From Rhizobium grahamii CCGE 502 (lineage in GTDB: Bacteria; Pseudomonadota; Alphaproteobacteria; Rhizobiales; Rhizobiaceae): a stretch of 64,000 nucleotides of DNA. The position numbers and the translations under genes are program-made. Positions within the stretch are counted from its first letter, which is position 1. Each line of letters opens with the position of its first letter. Below are positions 8,519 through 19,419 of this stretch, piece by piece. The notes beneath the pieces were generated by a model. That model was not told where the DNA came from, did no database searches, and saw nothing but the letters and a program-made list of their open reading frames with translations. Where the stretch lies: NCBI RefSeq assembly GCF_000298315.2, contig NZ_AEYE02000029.1, forward strand, positions 186,001 to 250,000, written 5' to 3'.

Positions 8519-10075
8519 TTACTCCGCCGCTTCGATGAGAGGTGTGGGAACGAAATCTTCGGGGAAGTGCGTCATGGCGCTCATGACCGGATAGGGCGTG
8601 AAGCCCCCGAGCGCGCAGAGCGACCCGAACTTCATGGTGTTGCAGAGATCGGCAAGCAGCTCGCGGTTTTTCTCTGGTTCGATGCCGCGCGCGATCTTGT
8701 CCGCGGTCTCGACGCCGCGCGTCGAGCCGATGCGGCAGGGCGTGCACTTGCCGCAGCTTTCGACGGCGCAGAATTCCATCGCGAAGCGGGCCTGCTTCAA
8801 CATGTCGGCACTTTCGTCGAACACGACGATGCCGGCGTGGCCGATCAACCCATCCTTGGCCGCGAAAGACTCGTAGTCGAACGGCGTATCGAACAGGGCG
8901 CGCGGGAAGTAGGCGCCAAGCGGACCACCGACCTGAACTGCCTTCACCGGCCGACCGGATGCGGTTCCGCCGGCAATGTCATCGATGAGTTCGCCGAGGG
9001 AAATGCCGAATGCGGTCTCGAACAGACCACCATGCTTCACGTTGCCGGCGATCTGAATCGGAATGGTGCCGCGCGAACGGCCAAGGCCGAAGTCGCGATA
9101 GTAGGCTGCCCCCTTGTCCATGATCACAGGCACGGAAGCGAGCGAAATGACGTTGTTGATGACGGTCGGACAGTCGAAGAGCCCCTTGTGGGCCGGTAGC
9201 GGCGGCTTGGCGCGCACGATGCCGCGCTTGCCTTCAAGGCTGTTGAGAAGCGCCGTCTCCTCGCCGCAGACATAGGCGCCCGCACCCGTTCGGACTTCCA
9301 TGTCGAAAGTCTTGCCCGAGCCCAGAACCGAAGTACCGAGTATCCCTGCACTGCGGGCAATATCGATCGCCCGGCTCATCGCCGCGATCGCATGCGGATA
9401 TTCCGACCGCGTGTAGATGAAGCCCTTGGTGGCGCCCGTCGCAAGGCCCGCGATCGCCATACCCTCGATCAGCACGAAGGGATCGCCTTCCATGATCATC
9501 CGGTCGGCGAAGGTGCCGCTGTCGCCTTCGTCCGCATTGCAGACGATGTATTTGCGCTCGCCCGGCGCGTCGAGCACCGTCTTCCACTTGATACCGGTCG
9601 GGAAGCCTGCGCCGCCACGGCCGCGCAAGCCGGAATCGGTAACTTCCTTGACGACATCGGCAGGCAGCATCGAAACCGCACGGCGCAAGCCGGCGAGCCC
9701 GCCGTGCGCCTCATAATCGTCAAGCGAGAGCGGATCGGTGATGCCGCAGCGGGCGAAGGTCAGGCGCGTCTGGCGCTTGAGAAACGGCAGTTCCGCCACT
9801 TCGCCAAGACAGAGCGGATGATCCCCGCCAGTGGCCAAGCCCGCATCGAACAGCGAAACGACGTCCTTCGCCTTCACCGGCCCATAGCCAATCCGCTTGC
9901 CAGCGACTTCCACCTCGACCAGCGGCTCCAGCCAGTGCATGCCGCGCGAGCCATTGCGCACGATCTTGGCGTCGAGGCCGCGAGCGGCAATCTGCTCGGC
10001 GATCGCGCTAGCGACGCGTTCTGCACCCAACGCCAGGGCAGCGGCATCACAGGGAACATAAATCCGGACGGTCAT
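8519..10075 (-). CDS. fdsB: Formate dehydrogenase beta subunit (NuoF-like, FMN/NAD)
   Basis: 518 residues from ATG 10075. This subunit passes electrons from the iron-sulfur chain to FMN and NAD+, and is related to NuoF of complex I. Seen: a short N-terminal thioredoxin-like part, the glycine-rich nucleotide site GRGGAGFPTGIKWK near residue 150, NADEGDSGTFADR for FMN, and a C-terminal [4Fe-4S] motif ESCGKCTPCR near residue 440. The start overlaps the fdsG stop in an ATGA, which decides it over the longer frame beginning at 10162. Confidence 0.95.
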   Translation of the reverse strand: MTVRIYVPCDAAALALGAERVASAIAEQIAARGLDAKIVRNGSRGMHWLEPLVEVEVAGKRIGYGPVKAKDVVSLFDAGLATGGDHPLCLGEVAELPFLKRQTRLTFARCGITDPLSLDDYEAHGGLAGLRRAVSMLPADVVKEVTDSGLRGRGGAGFPTGIKWKTVLDAPGERKYIVCNADEGDSGTFADRMIMEGDPFVLIEGMAIAGLATGATKGFIYTRSEYPHAIAAMSRAIDIARSAGILGTSVLGSGKTFDMEVRTGAGAYVCGEETALLNSLEGKRGIVRAKPPLPAHKGLFDCPTVINNVISLASVPVIMDKGAAYYRDFGLGRSRGTIPIQIAGNVKHGGLFETAFGISLGELIDDIAGGTASGRPVKAVQVGGPLGAYFPRALFDTPFDYESFAAKDGLIGHAGIVVFDESADMLKQARFAMEFCAVESCGKCTPCRIGSTRGVETADKIARGIEPEKNRELLADLCNTMKFGSLCALGGFTPYPVMSAMTHFPEDFVPTPLIEAAE

Positions 10076-10551
10076 CGACGTGCCTCCGAAATCAGCGCCT
10101 CGAGATCGGCAGCGTCTACTCGGCCATGTACCTCGCCATCCATCATCGCGGACGGCGAGCACGAACAGAGCCCAAGACAGAAGACGGGTTCGAGGGTGAT
10201 CGCTCCGTCAGGCGTCGTGCCGTGCCAGTCGACGCCAAGCAGAACCTTCACGCGCTCGGCCAGCCCGTCACCGCCCATCGATTGGCAGGCTTCCGCACGA
10301 CAGAGCTTCAGCACATGCCGGCCGGCGGGATGATCGCGATAATCATGATAGAAGCTGACGACACCATGCACCTCGGCGCGCGAAAGGTTCAGCTCGCTTG
10401 CGATAACGGGCAGTGCCTCTTGCGGGACATAGCCGAACTCATCCTGAATCTCGTGCAGGATCGGCAGCAACGGCCCTTCGAGATGCTTGAGTTGATCGAT
10501 GATCGCGATCGTGCGCGTTGCGATATCGCCTTTGGCGACGTGGATGTTCAT
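10072..10551 (-). CDS. fdsG: Formate dehydrogenase gamma subunit (NuoE-like, [2Fe-2S])
   Basis: 159 residues from ATG 10551, which has a good GGGAGG site upstream; the extra eight residues of the longer frame lack one. It is related to NuoE and carries one [2Fe-2S] cluster between FdsA and FdsB. Seen: the four expected cysteines in CRAEACQS (about 84-90) and CLGLCSCSP (about 122-128). First gene of fdsG-fdsB-fdsA-fdhD-fdsD, the same gene order as the Cupriavidus operon. Confidence 0.94.
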   Translation of the reverse strand: MNIHVAKGDIATRTIAIIDQLKHLEGPLLPILHEIQDEFGYVPQEALPVIASELNLSRAEVHGVVSFYHDYRDHPAGRHVLKLCRAEACQSMGGDGLAERVKVLLGVDWHGTTPDGAITLEPVFCLGLCSCSPSAMMDGEVHGRVDAADLEALISEARR

Positions 10552-10649
10552 CAGCAGCCCTCCCACGGCCTGCAAATTGCACGTGGCGACGCTGGGCAGG
10601 CGGGCTTTCCTCAGAACCCTATGGCCGACAGAACCGCTCGCGTGTGTTC

Positions 10650-10721
10650 ATTATAGAACTTTCTCAGGGTTAGACGAAACGATCAATAATGCTGTTCCGT
10701 CAAACGATAGAAGATTCCTAT
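10650..10721 (-). promoter_or_regulatory. Candidate fds promoter with LysR-type box
   Basis: Read on the minus strand, a perfect TATAAT lies at 10655-10650, about 100 bases before the fdsG start. The -35 region is poor (TTCGTC at best), as expected for an activator-dependent promoter. Upstream, ATAG-N7-CTAT (10707-10721) is a perfect T-N11-A type LysR box, centred near -70 from the expected start of transcription, the usual place for LysR recognition. It overlaps the stop codon of the lysR gene. Confidence 0.6.
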
Positions 10722-11614
10722 CAAAATTCCGGTTCTTCGGCGAGAACTCGGGCCTCATGCAACAGAGCCGAGACCAACGGCGTGAACGGCTCACGATGCG
10801 TCGCAACCAGGCCGACAAGATGATGCGCTTGCGGCTCGGTGATTGGAATCATCCGGATTTCTGCTGGAAAGCCAAAGGATTTCGCGACATTGCGCGGCAT
10901 GATGCTCGCCCAGCGTCCAGTTCGAACATGGGAAAAGAGCACAATCATCGAGTTTGACTCGAGCGTCGGATGTGCCGTAACGCCGGCTTCAGCCAGGTGA
11001 TGATTGATGATACGACGGTTCTGCATGTCCGCCGTCAATAGGCAAAGCCGAAGACTACCCACTTCCTTCCAGGTAACGCTATCGCGATCGGACAAAGGGC
11101 TGCCGGCGGCGGTAATCAGGTTGTACTGCTCGGCATAGAGCGGCACGCTCGTCACCCGCCCAAGGGGCTCGTTCTCCAGATAGGTGATCCCCGCATCAAT
11201 CTCGAGATTTTCCAGCATACTGAGCACCTGCAGGGAATTGCGGGAGACGATGGAAAACGTCACATCGGGGTGCCGCTCCTGAAATGGCGTGGTAATGCGC
11301 GGCAGCATCGCCAGCGCTGTTGGGATGACGGCGATCTTGATATGGCCTGAAAGCCCCTTGCGCGCCGCCCGCATCTCCTCGCGCATCGTGCGGGCATCGC
11401 CGACAATGCGCCGCGCCCATTCGAGCACGCGTTGGCCCTCAGGCGTCAGCCCCTGGAAGCGCGAGCCGCGTTGCACCAGCATCACGCCGAGTTGATCCTC
11501 GAGCTGACGAATGGCGGCGGACAACGTCGGCTGCGAAATGCCGCATTCCTCGGCTGCGCGGCCGAAATGTTTCTCGTTGGCGAGCGCGATAAAGAATTCC
11601 AGCTTGTCGATCAT
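10721..11614 (-). CDS. LysR-family regulator, probable controller of the fds operon
   Basis: 297 residues. N-terminal winged helix-turn-helix (KHFGRAAEECGISQPTLSAAIRQLEDQLG, about 15-45) and a C-terminal periplasmic-binding-like sensor domain starting near GHIKIAVIPT. It lies immediately upstream of fdsG on the same strand, with a LysR-type palindrome in the gap, so regulation of formate oxidation is the natural inference. FdsR in Cupriavidus is a precedent for a LysR regulator tied to fds. Orthology to FdsR cannot be shown here. The inducer (formate or a carbon-flux metabolite) is unknown. Confidence 0.85.
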   Translation of the reverse strand: MIDKLEFFIALANEKHFGRAAEECGISQPTLSAAIRQLEDQLGVMLVQRGSRFQGLTPEGQRVLEWARRIVGDARTMREEMRAARKGLSGHIKIAVIPTALAMLPRITTPFQERHPDVTFSIVSRNSLQVLSMLENLEIDAGITYLENEPLGRVTSVPLYAEQYNLITAAGSPLSDRDSVTWKEVGSLRLCLLTADMQNRRIINHHLAEAGVTAHPTLESNSMIVLFSHVRTGRWASIMPRNVAKSFGFPAEIRMIPITEPQAHHLVGLVATHREPFTPLVSALLHEARVLAEEPEF

Positions 11615-11684
11615 CCGGCCTCCGCGCCGAACTGCGGCACACCGTCATCTTCACGTCCAGCGGACCGGTCCGCAAGGCCGGTTG

Positions 11685-11999
11685 TCAGTTGTCCTGCTTC
11701 CCCGGAAACATCGCCAACAGGAAACGTAGCAGCGCCGTCGTATCGGGATGGGCGACGCTGTAGTAGATGAGCCGTCCGTCACGACGACTGGAGACCAGAC
11801 CGTCCAAACGCAAGCGCGCCAGCTGCTGCGACACCATCGCTTGCTGAATGCCAAGGCTCTCCTCAAGCTCGCCCACAGTCTTCTCTCCATCCGTCAGAAG
11901 GCAGAGAATGATCAGTCGCGTATGATGGGAGAGTGCCTTGAGAAAGTCGCTGGCTTCCCGCGCTCTAGCAGAGAGCTTCTGCAGATCCCGATCGGCCAT
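11685..11999 (-). CDS. ArsR/SmtB-family transcriptional regulator
   Basis: 104 residues from ATG 11999. Winged helix: ALSHHTRLIILCLL, then VGELEESLGIQQAMVSQQLARLRLDGLVSSRRDGRLIYYSV, the classic ArsR core. Only one cysteine is visible (ILCLL), so neither a metal-thiolate pair nor a BigR/SqrR-like dithiol switch is evident; the signal is unknown. I prefer ATG 11999 over ATG 12026, because the latter lies inside a perfect inverted repeat that looks like its own operator. It sits between the SDR and lysR genes on the same strand. Confidence 0.85.
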   Translation of the reverse strand: MADRDLQKLSARAREASDFLKALSHHTRLIILCLLTDGEKTVGELEESLGIQQAMVSQQLARLRLDGLVSSRRDGRLIYYSVAHPDTTALLRFLLAMFPGKQDN

Positions 12000-12024
12000 G
12001 CCCGACCCCGGTGTAGGCAAGTGC

Positions 12025-12052
12025 ATTGTTTATCTCTGGTTGTATAAACAAT
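12025..12052 (-). promoter_or_regulatory. Inverted-repeat operator before the arsR-family gene
   Basis: Perfect 9-bp arms ATTGTTTAT (12025-12033) and ATAAACAAT (12044-12052) with a 10-base spacer, in the gap between the SDR and arsR genes. Size and place fit an autoregulatory ArsR-family site. Confidence 0.55.
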
Positions 12053-12132
12053 ATGTATGAAGCGCGACAATAACATATTCGCAGCAACCAGCTGTTTGGA
12101 TCTGTCAAAATGCCAAAAAAAGTCCCGCCAGC

Positions 12133-12903
12133 TCAGCAGATGAGCTGACCACCATTGATCTCAAGCACTTGACCCGTGATGTAACCGGAAAGCGAAGGCG
12201 CCGAAAGGAAGAGATAGGCGGGTGCGCAATCTTCCGAGGTGCCCAATCGCTGCAGCGGAATCGTCTTGCGGGTCTGCTCAAGCTTTTCTGTCGACGAGTA
12301 CCGCTGGTGGAAGTCGGTTTCGATCGTTCCCGGTGAAACGCAGTTGACCCGGATGCCGTCCGGCGCGAGCTCTCTTGCTAGCGCCTTCGAATAGGTTGCT
12401 ACAAATGCCTTCGACGCCGAGTAGATCGCGGAACCGGGGCTGCCGCCTGTCAGCGCAGAAATCGAGACCGTGTTGACAATCGCCGCCTCGTGCGATGCGC
12501 GTAGAGCCGGCAAAAGAGCTCGCGTTACCTCAACGACCGAGGTCTGATTCAACCGGACGATCGTCTCGTACTGCTCGTCGGTCAACGTATCGGCGGGAAA
12601 CCGGCCGACCATGGTGCCGGCATTGTTGATCAATGCGTGGACGCGATCGAACGTGGCGCGCACCTTTTCAGCGAATCCTGTCGTGCCGCCCGGTGTCGAA
12701 AAATCGGCCGTAACGAGAAACGCCCTGCGGTCCTCCTCCGCCGTCAGCAAGAAGTCTGGCAAATCACGCTCGGCGCTTCGGCCGAGGTGCACCAGCACGC
12801 GGGCGCCGCAATCGAGAAATTGCCGCGCGACTTCGAGGCCAATGCCCCTGCCGCCGCCGGTGACCACCACATTGCGGTTTTCAAACAGCTTAGGGTGAAA
12901 CAT
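12133..12903 (-). CDS. SDR-family NAD(P)-dependent oxidoreductase
   Basis: 256 residues, classical short-chain dehydrogenase. Seen: the cofactor motif TGGGRGIG (about 16-23), NNAG in the middle, a catalytic Ser in SISALTGG and YSASK with the catalytic Tyr and Lys. The substrate cannot be told from sequence. A strong GGAGG precedes the ATG. It starts 64 bases after soxR on the same strand and is probably in the same transcript, which suggests a role in handling redox-cycling or quinone-like compounds; that is an inference from context only. Confidence 0.9.
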   Translation of the reverse strand: MFHPKLFENRNVVVTGGGRGIGLEVARQFLDCGARVLVHLGRSAERDLPDFLLTAEEDRRAFLVTADFSTPGGTTGFAEKVRATFDRVHALINNAGTMVGRFPADTLTDEQYETIVRLNQTSVVEVTRALLPALRASHEAAIVNTVSISALTGGSPGSAIYSASKAFVATYSKALARELAPDGIRVNCVSPGTIETDFHQRYSSTEKLEQTRKTIPLQRLGTSEDCAPAYLFLSAPSLSGYITGQVLEINGGQLIC

Positions 12904-12967
12904 TCATTCCTCCGGGACGCGCCGTCTGCGGCTTCCATAGTGTGTTGATACGCAAGGGGAACGTCGC

Positions 12968-13435
12968 TTAGACGTCGTTGGTTTCCAGCAGACGCGGACC
13001 CGGCCCATCTTTAGCCAGCCGGTCATACGGATTGCGCAGCGGGCAGCTTTCAACCGAGAGGCAACCACAGCCGATGCAATCCGTCAACCGATCGCGCAGG
13101 GCGACGAGCCGATCAATGCGAACATCGAGGTCTTGCTTCCATAGGAGAGACAGGCGCTGCCAGTCACCCGCGGTCGGCGTGCGGCCCTGCGGCAATGTTT
13201 CGAAAGCCGCCTGGATCTCCGCCAAGGGGATGCCTACGCGCTGCGCGACCTTGATGATCCCGAGGCGACGAAGCACATCACGGCCGAAGCGGCGCTGGTT
13301 GCCACGCGAACGAATACTCGAGATGAGACCCTTCGCTTCGTAGAAATGCAGTGCAGAGACGGCAAGACCACTACGCTCCGCGACTTCGCCAACCGTCAGC
13401 AGCTTTCGGAACGGATTAGGGGAGCCCTCTTCCAT
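12968..13435 (-). CDS. soxR: Redox-sensing MerR-family regulator SoxR
   Basis: 155 residues from ATG 13435 ([23 protein letters not shown]). SoxR is a dimeric activator whose [2Fe-2S] cluster is oxidised by redox-cycling drugs. Seen: a MerR-type helix-turn-helix with [12 protein letters not shown] and NQRRF, and the cluster motif [12 protein letters not shown] with Cys120, 123, 125 and 131, the exact SoxR spacing. A longer open frame (to 13558) runs back through the atp terminator and is rejected. A near-perfect SoxR box lies 7 bases upstream of the ATG, so autoregulation is likely. Confidence 0.94.
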   Translation of the reverse strand: MEEGSPNPFRKLLTVGEVAERSGLAVSALHFYEAKGLISSIRSRGNQRRFGRDVLRRLGIIKVAQRVGIPLAEIQAAFETLPQGRTPTAGDWQRLSLLWKQDLDVRIDRLVALRDRLTDCIGCGCLSVESCPLRNPYDRLAKDGPGPRLLETNDV

Positions 13436-13442
13436 GACATCG

Positions 13443-13462
13443 ACCTCAATGTGACTTGAGGT
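13443..13462. promoter_or_regulatory. SoxR box
   Basis: ACCTCAA (13443-13449), six bases, TTGAGGT (13456-13462). This matches the enteric SoxR operator CCTCAA-N6-TTGAGG in both arms and spacing. It ends 7 bases from the soxR start codon. Confidence 0.85.
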
Positions 13463-13504
13463 GTTGTAGCCGAACGTTCGCGTGACCGAAAGGCCATCGG
13501 AACA

Positions 13505-13555
13505 CCGGGAGCCAAGGGGTCCCGGAAAACAAAAAGGCGGCCCTAAAGGCCGCCT
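13505..13555 (-). terminator. Terminator of the atp operon
   Basis: On the minus strand, 23 bases after the atpC stop: stem AGGCGGCC (13535-13542) with GGCCGCCT (13548-13555), followed by TTTTTGTTTT. A second hairpin, CCGGGA / TCCCGG (13505-13525), follows directly. A strong intrinsic terminator isolating atp from soxR. Confidence 0.88.
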
Positions 13556-13578
13556 CATGACACCGTGACGGGCACGGG

Positions 13579-13986
13579 TCAGTCCTGGTCGATCACACCC
13601 CGAAGGTGCGTCAGTTCCATGATGTAGTGTTCGAGGCGCGACTTGTGCTCGTGATGAACGGCATCTGCGATTTCTCTTTGTGCCGCCTCAATGCGCAGCG
13701 TCAGTTCGTCCTTGGAGAGATCCTGAACAATGACGGCAGACTCTGCCAGCAGCGTGCAGCCTGTCGGCAGGATGTCGGCGAAACCGCCGAAAACAACGTA
13801 GTCCTGCTTCGAGCCGTTGGCCGAACGAACGCTGACGATGCCCGGCTTGATCGTCGTCATCGTCGGGGCGTGGTTCGCCATAACGGTCATCTCGCCGTCG
13901 GTTGCCGGAATGACAACTTCGGTCACCATCTCCGAAAGGAGCAGACGCTCGGGAGATACGAGTTCAAAATTGAAATTGTCAGCCAT
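13579..13986 (-). CDS. atpC: ATP synthase F1 epsilon subunit
   Basis: 135 residues, central-stalk epsilon subunit that couples rotation and can inhibit ATP hydrolysis. Seen: [35 protein letters not shown], the usual N-terminal beta-sandwich, followed by a short C-terminal helical region. Its ATG overlaps the stop of the upstream small ORF as TGATG. Last gene of the atpHAGD-x-C operon, followed by a terminator. Confidence 0.96.
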   Translation of the reverse strand: MADNFNFELVSPERLLLSEMVTEVVIPATDGEMTVMANHAPTMTTIKPGIVSVRSANGSKQDYVVFGGFADILPTGCTLLAESAVIVQDLSKDELTLRIEAAQREIADAVHHEHKSRLEHYIMELTHLRGVIDQD

Positions 13987-14221
13987 CAGTGACTTACCTT
14001 CTCGGCAGCTTCTGTATCTTGCAAATTGGTCCCGCAGAACGGGCAGTGCACTATCGCCTGATCAAGATACCCAAGACCCTCTTCGGTCTGGATCAATCCC
14101 ACCACCATCATCATCTTGCCGTCGTCCGATCTGTAGATCGTCGGGGCAGCAGGGGCGGGAAGCTCTGCTGCGACTTCCCGAAGGGCGTCGCAGCAGAAGA
14201 TCTCGTTGAGAGCGTCGCTCA

Positions 14222-14222
<1 letters not shown>
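13986..14222 (-). CDS. Small four-cysteine protein encoded between atpD and atpC
   Basis: 78 residues, not recognised with certainty. Both ends are coupled by TGATG overlaps: its ATG overlaps the atpD stop and its stop overlaps the atpC start. Seen: an adjacent Cys pair near the start (FCCDALREV, residues 10-11), a middle stretch KMMMVVGLIQTEEGLGYLDQAI, and CPFCG (about residues 60-64) before a polar tail. Two Cys plus CxxC suggest a small zinc-ribbon-like fold, reminiscent of short proteins ending in CPWCG/CPFCG. No signal peptide or membrane helix. It could be an assembly or regulatory factor for F1, or an unrelated passenger. Absence of frameshifts and tight coupling argue that it is a real gene. 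Confidence 0.8.
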
Positions 14223-16578
<2,356 letters not shown>

Positions 16579-16602
16579 CCGTTATCCGTCCTTTGGGTCC
16601 GA

Positions 16603-18132
16603 TTAGGCGAAGGACTTCGCGAAGCTATCGACGGCAGCCGTGAGCTTGCCCTTCGTATCGTCGCTGATTGCCTTGTCCGTGCGGATCGTGTCGAGGATAG
16701 CCGAGCCTTCCGAGCGAAGGTACGACAACAGGCCCTGTTCGAACTTGCCGACCTGGTTAACCGGGATCTTGTCGAGGTAGCCGTTGACACCTGCGAAGAT
16801 CACCGCAACCTGCTCTTCCGTCTTCAGCGGCGAGAACTGCGGCTGCTTCAGGAGTTCGGTCAGGCGTGCACCGCGGTTGAGCAGGCGCTGCGTCGAAGCA
16901 TCGAGGTCCGAACCGAACTGGGCGAAGGCAGCCATTTCACGATACTGGGCGAGTTCGCCCTTGATCGAGCCGGCAACCTGCTTCATGGCCTTGACCTGAG
17001 CGGCGGAACCAACGCGCGAAACCGACAGACCGACGTTAACGGCCGGACGAATGCCCTGGTAGAACAGGTCGGTTTCAAGGAAGATCTGGCCGTCGGTGAT
17101 CGAGATCACGTTGGTCGGAATGAACGCCGAAACGTCGTTACCCTGGGTTTCGATGACAGGCAGAGCCGTCAGCGAGCCAGCGCCCTTCTCGTCGGAGAGC
17201 TTTGCAGCACGCTCGAGGAGACGCGAATGCAGGTAGAAAACGTCGCCCGGATAAGCTTCGCGGCCCGGCGGGCGGCGCAGCAGCAGCGACATCTGGCGGT
17301 ATGCGACAGCCTGCTTGGACAGGTCGTCATAACCGATCAGAGCATGCTGACCGTTGTCGCGGAAGAATTCGCCCATCGTGCAGCCGGCGAACGGCGCCAG
17401 GTACTGCATCGGAGCAGGATCGGAAGCCGTTGCAGCAACGACGATCGAGTACTTCATTGCGCCGCGTTCTTCGAGAACCTTGACGAACTGGGCAACGGTA
17501 GAACGCTTCTGGCCGATAGCGACGTAGACGCAGAACAGCTTGTCGCCGTCTGGGCCGTTGTCGTGGATAGCCTTCTGGTTCAGGATCGTGTCGAGAATGA
17601 TCGCGGTCTTGCCGGTCTGGCGGTCACCGATGACGAGCTCGCGCTGGCCACGGCCGACCGGGATGAGCGCGTCGATAGCCTTGAGGCCGGTCGACATCGG
17701 CTCATGAACCGACTTACGCGGAATGATGCCAGGAGCCTTGACGTCGACGCGCGCACGGCGGGTCGCGTTGATCGGGCCCTTACCGTCGATCGGGTTGCCG
17801 AGAGCGTCGACAACGCGGCCGAGCAGCTCCGGACCAACCGGAACGTCAACGATGGCGCCGGTCCGCTTGACGGTGTCGCCTTCCTTGATGTCGCGGTCAG
17901 AACCGAAAATAACAACACCGACGTTGTCAGATTCAAGGTTCAGCGCCATACCACGGATGCCACCGGGGAATTCGACCATTTCGCCTGCCTGAACATTGTC
18001 CAGACCGTAAACGCGAGCGATACCGTCACCGACGGAGAGAACCTGACCGACTTCCGAGACTTCTGCCTCTTTACCGAAGTTTTTGATCTGGTCTTTGAGA
18101 ATTGCGGAAATTTCCGCAGCGCGGATATCCAT
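16603..18132 (-). CDS. atpA: ATP synthase F1 alpha subunit
   Basis: 509 residues, the non-catalytic nucleotide-binding subunit. Seen: [19 protein letters not shown] at the start, Walker A GDRQTGKT (about 169-176), the arginine-finger region [15 protein letters not shown] and a typical helical C-terminus. The ATG overlaps the atpH stop by one base (TGATG). Confidence 0.98.
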   Translation of the reverse strand: MDIRAAEISAILKDQIKNFGKEAEVSEVGQVLSVGDGIARVYGLDNVQAGEMVEFPGGIRGMALNLESDNVGVVIFGSDRDIKEGDTVKRTGAIVDVPVGPELLGRVVDALGNPIDGKGPINATRRARVDVKAPGIIPRKSVHEPMSTGLKAIDALIPVGRGQRELVIGDRQTGKTAIILDTILNQKAIHDNGPDGDKLFCVYVAIGQKRSTVAQFVKVLEERGAMKYSIVVAATASDPAPMQYLAPFAGCTMGEFFRDNGQHALIGYDDLSKQAVAYRQMSLLLRRPPGREAYPGDVFYLHSRLLERAAKLSDEKGAGSLTALPVIETQGNDVSAFIPTNVISITDGQIFLETDLFYQGIRPAVNVGLSVSRVGSAAQVKAMKQVAGSIKGELAQYREMAAFAQFGSDLDASTQRLLNRGARLTELLKQPQFSPLKTEEQVAVIFAGVNGYLDKIPVNQVGKFEQGLLSYLRSEGSAILDTIRTDKAISDDTKGKLTAAVDSFAKSFA

Positions 18133-18692
18133 CAGCCGACCTCTTTCAATGCAAGCTTAAGGGTAGAGAGTTTTGTACGAAGAGACGTATCAATCTGACG
18201 GGACCCGACCTTCACGATCAGACCACCAAGAATTGACGGATCAACCGTGACGTTGATCGCCACGTCTTTGCCGGTGACGCCCTTGAGCGCCGCCTTCAAT
18301 TCAGTTTCCTGCGCTGCAGTGAGCGCATGCGCCGCAGTAACGTCGGCAGTGATTTCGCCACGCTGGTTTGCAGCAATGATGCGGAAGGCCTTGATCATGC
18401 CCGGGAGGGCAAAGAGGCGGCGGTTACGCGCCACGACCTTCAGGAAATTCGCAAAGAAGCCGCTGATGCCAGCCTTCTCACTGATGGCAGTGATTGCCTT
18501 GAGCTGATCGTCGGCCGAGAAAACAGGGCTCGAAACGAAACGCTTCAGGTCTTCGCTCTCATCGAGCATCGCCTGGAACCGGTCAAGGTCCTTGGTGACG
18601 ACTTCAACGGCGCCATGCTCGAGCGCCAGCTCGAACAGCGACGAGGCATAGCGCTCTGCAACACCAGAAGTAAGCTGGGATGTGTCTGCCAC
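18132..18692 (-). CDS. atpH: ATP synthase F1 delta subunit
   Basis: 186 residues if it starts at GTG 18692 ([27 protein letters not shown]). A TTG at 18716 would add eight residues but has no visible ribosome site, whereas AGGGA lies upstream of the GTG. The delta subunit (OSCP homologue) ties F1 to the peripheral stalk. C-terminal [22 protein letters not shown] is characteristic. First gene of the F1 operon; as usual in Alphaproteobacteria, the F0 genes are not adjacent. Confidence 0.92.
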   Translation of the reverse strand: MADTSQLTSGVAERYASSLFELALEHGAVEVVTKDLDRFQAMLDESEDLKRFVSSPVFSADDQLKAITAISEKAGISGFFANFLKVVARNRRLFALPGMIKAFRIIAANQRGEITADVTAAHALTAAQETELKAALKGVTGKDVAINVTVDPSILGGLIVKVGSRQIDTSLRTKLSTLKLALKEVG

Positions 18693-18787
18693 TGGCCCAA
18701 ATTTCCCTGATTTCAACCCAAGAATCCGGTCGTCGGCGGGCGCCTGACCTATGATCTTGAATTCGTTATGATTTCCCCCAGAAATCG

Positions 18788-18821
18788 CAAGAGAAGCCTC
18801 TTGCTTCTTCCGAAATTCGGG
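18788..18821 (-). other. Hairpins in the atp operon leader region
   Basis: In the 260-base gap upstream of atpH: GCAAGAG / CTCTTGC (18788-18805, 4-base loop) and, next to it, the palindrome CCGAA-A-TTCGG (18811-18821). They lie about 95-130 bases before the atpH start and probably fall within or just above the leader. No T-run follows. I could not place a convincing -10/-35 pair in this gap. A third short hairpin (GAGCG/CGCTC, 18935-18949) follows the neighbouring membrane-protein gene. Confidence 0.4.
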
Positions 18822-18952
18822 GTCCGTCTAACATAGGATGTTCGGACTCGCAACACGCGTAACGCCCTAATACTGCTTTCCCATCGATTTCTAGCGCAAA
18901 AATGCTCGAGGCCCGGCAGCGAAGAGCTCAGCGCGAGCGATATCCGCTCAAC

Positions 18953-19342
18953 TCAAGCGGAAAAGAAACCGAAAACATAGGCGAGCGGAAGCGCCGCCAG
19001 AATGATTTGCACAACCAGGAGTAAATAGTTGAGAATTGTACTCCCCTTATCTGAAAGGAGCGAAATGATGCGTGCAAACGCCGCCATGGCAAAGGCGGCG
19101 CCAAGCGCCATGTAAATCCAGTTCTGTGCCAGCATGATGGCCGAGAGGCCGAAGCCGAGATAGAAGCCCCCGACGGAGCGTTGCTCGGCATAACCGTCAC
19201 GCCGACCCTCGCGCGGCATGACGCCGAACAGCCGCATCGCGTAACCTGGCGCAAACATGATGACGAAGCCCACTAGCGCCGTGAATGCGGCCGCGCCAAA
19301 GGCGAGCTGTTCGCCAAACTCCGTTGGAAAATAAAAGTCCAT
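18953..19342 (-). CDS. Small four-helix membrane protein (DUF4345-like)
   Basis: 129 residues with four hydrophobic segments (about residues 12-32, 55-75, 77-92 and 102-126). The pattern MFAPGYAMRLFGVMPREGRRDGYAEQRSVGGFYLGFGL resembles the DUF4345 family of uncharacterised inner-membrane proteins. It lies between the end of priA and the atp leader, all on the same strand. Function unknown. Confidence 0.75.
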   Translation of the reverse strand: MDFYFPTEFGEQLAFGAAAFTALVGFVIMFAPGYAMRLFGVMPREGRRDGYAEQRSVGGFYLGFGLSAIMLAQNWIYMALGAAFAMAAFARIISLLSDKGSTILNYLLLVVQIILAALPLAYVFGFFSA

Positions 19343-19419
19343 ATTCGACCCCGAATCCCCTGCTTCGCCGTCCTTATGGCATGATTGGCGTGCCGGGCAA
19401 AAGCCCGCAAGCCAGCGAT

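Noticed and set aside
7129-8538. 469-codon open frame on the plus strand opposite fdsA
   Set aside because: It is fully antisense to the strongly conserved fdsA; its composition (many Arg, Ala, His, Asp) is the mirror of GC-rich codons and no domain is recognisable.
13436-13558. 41-codon extension of soxR
   Set aside because: It would cover the atp terminator and the SoxR box; SoxR family members start about 12 residues before [12 protein letters not shown].
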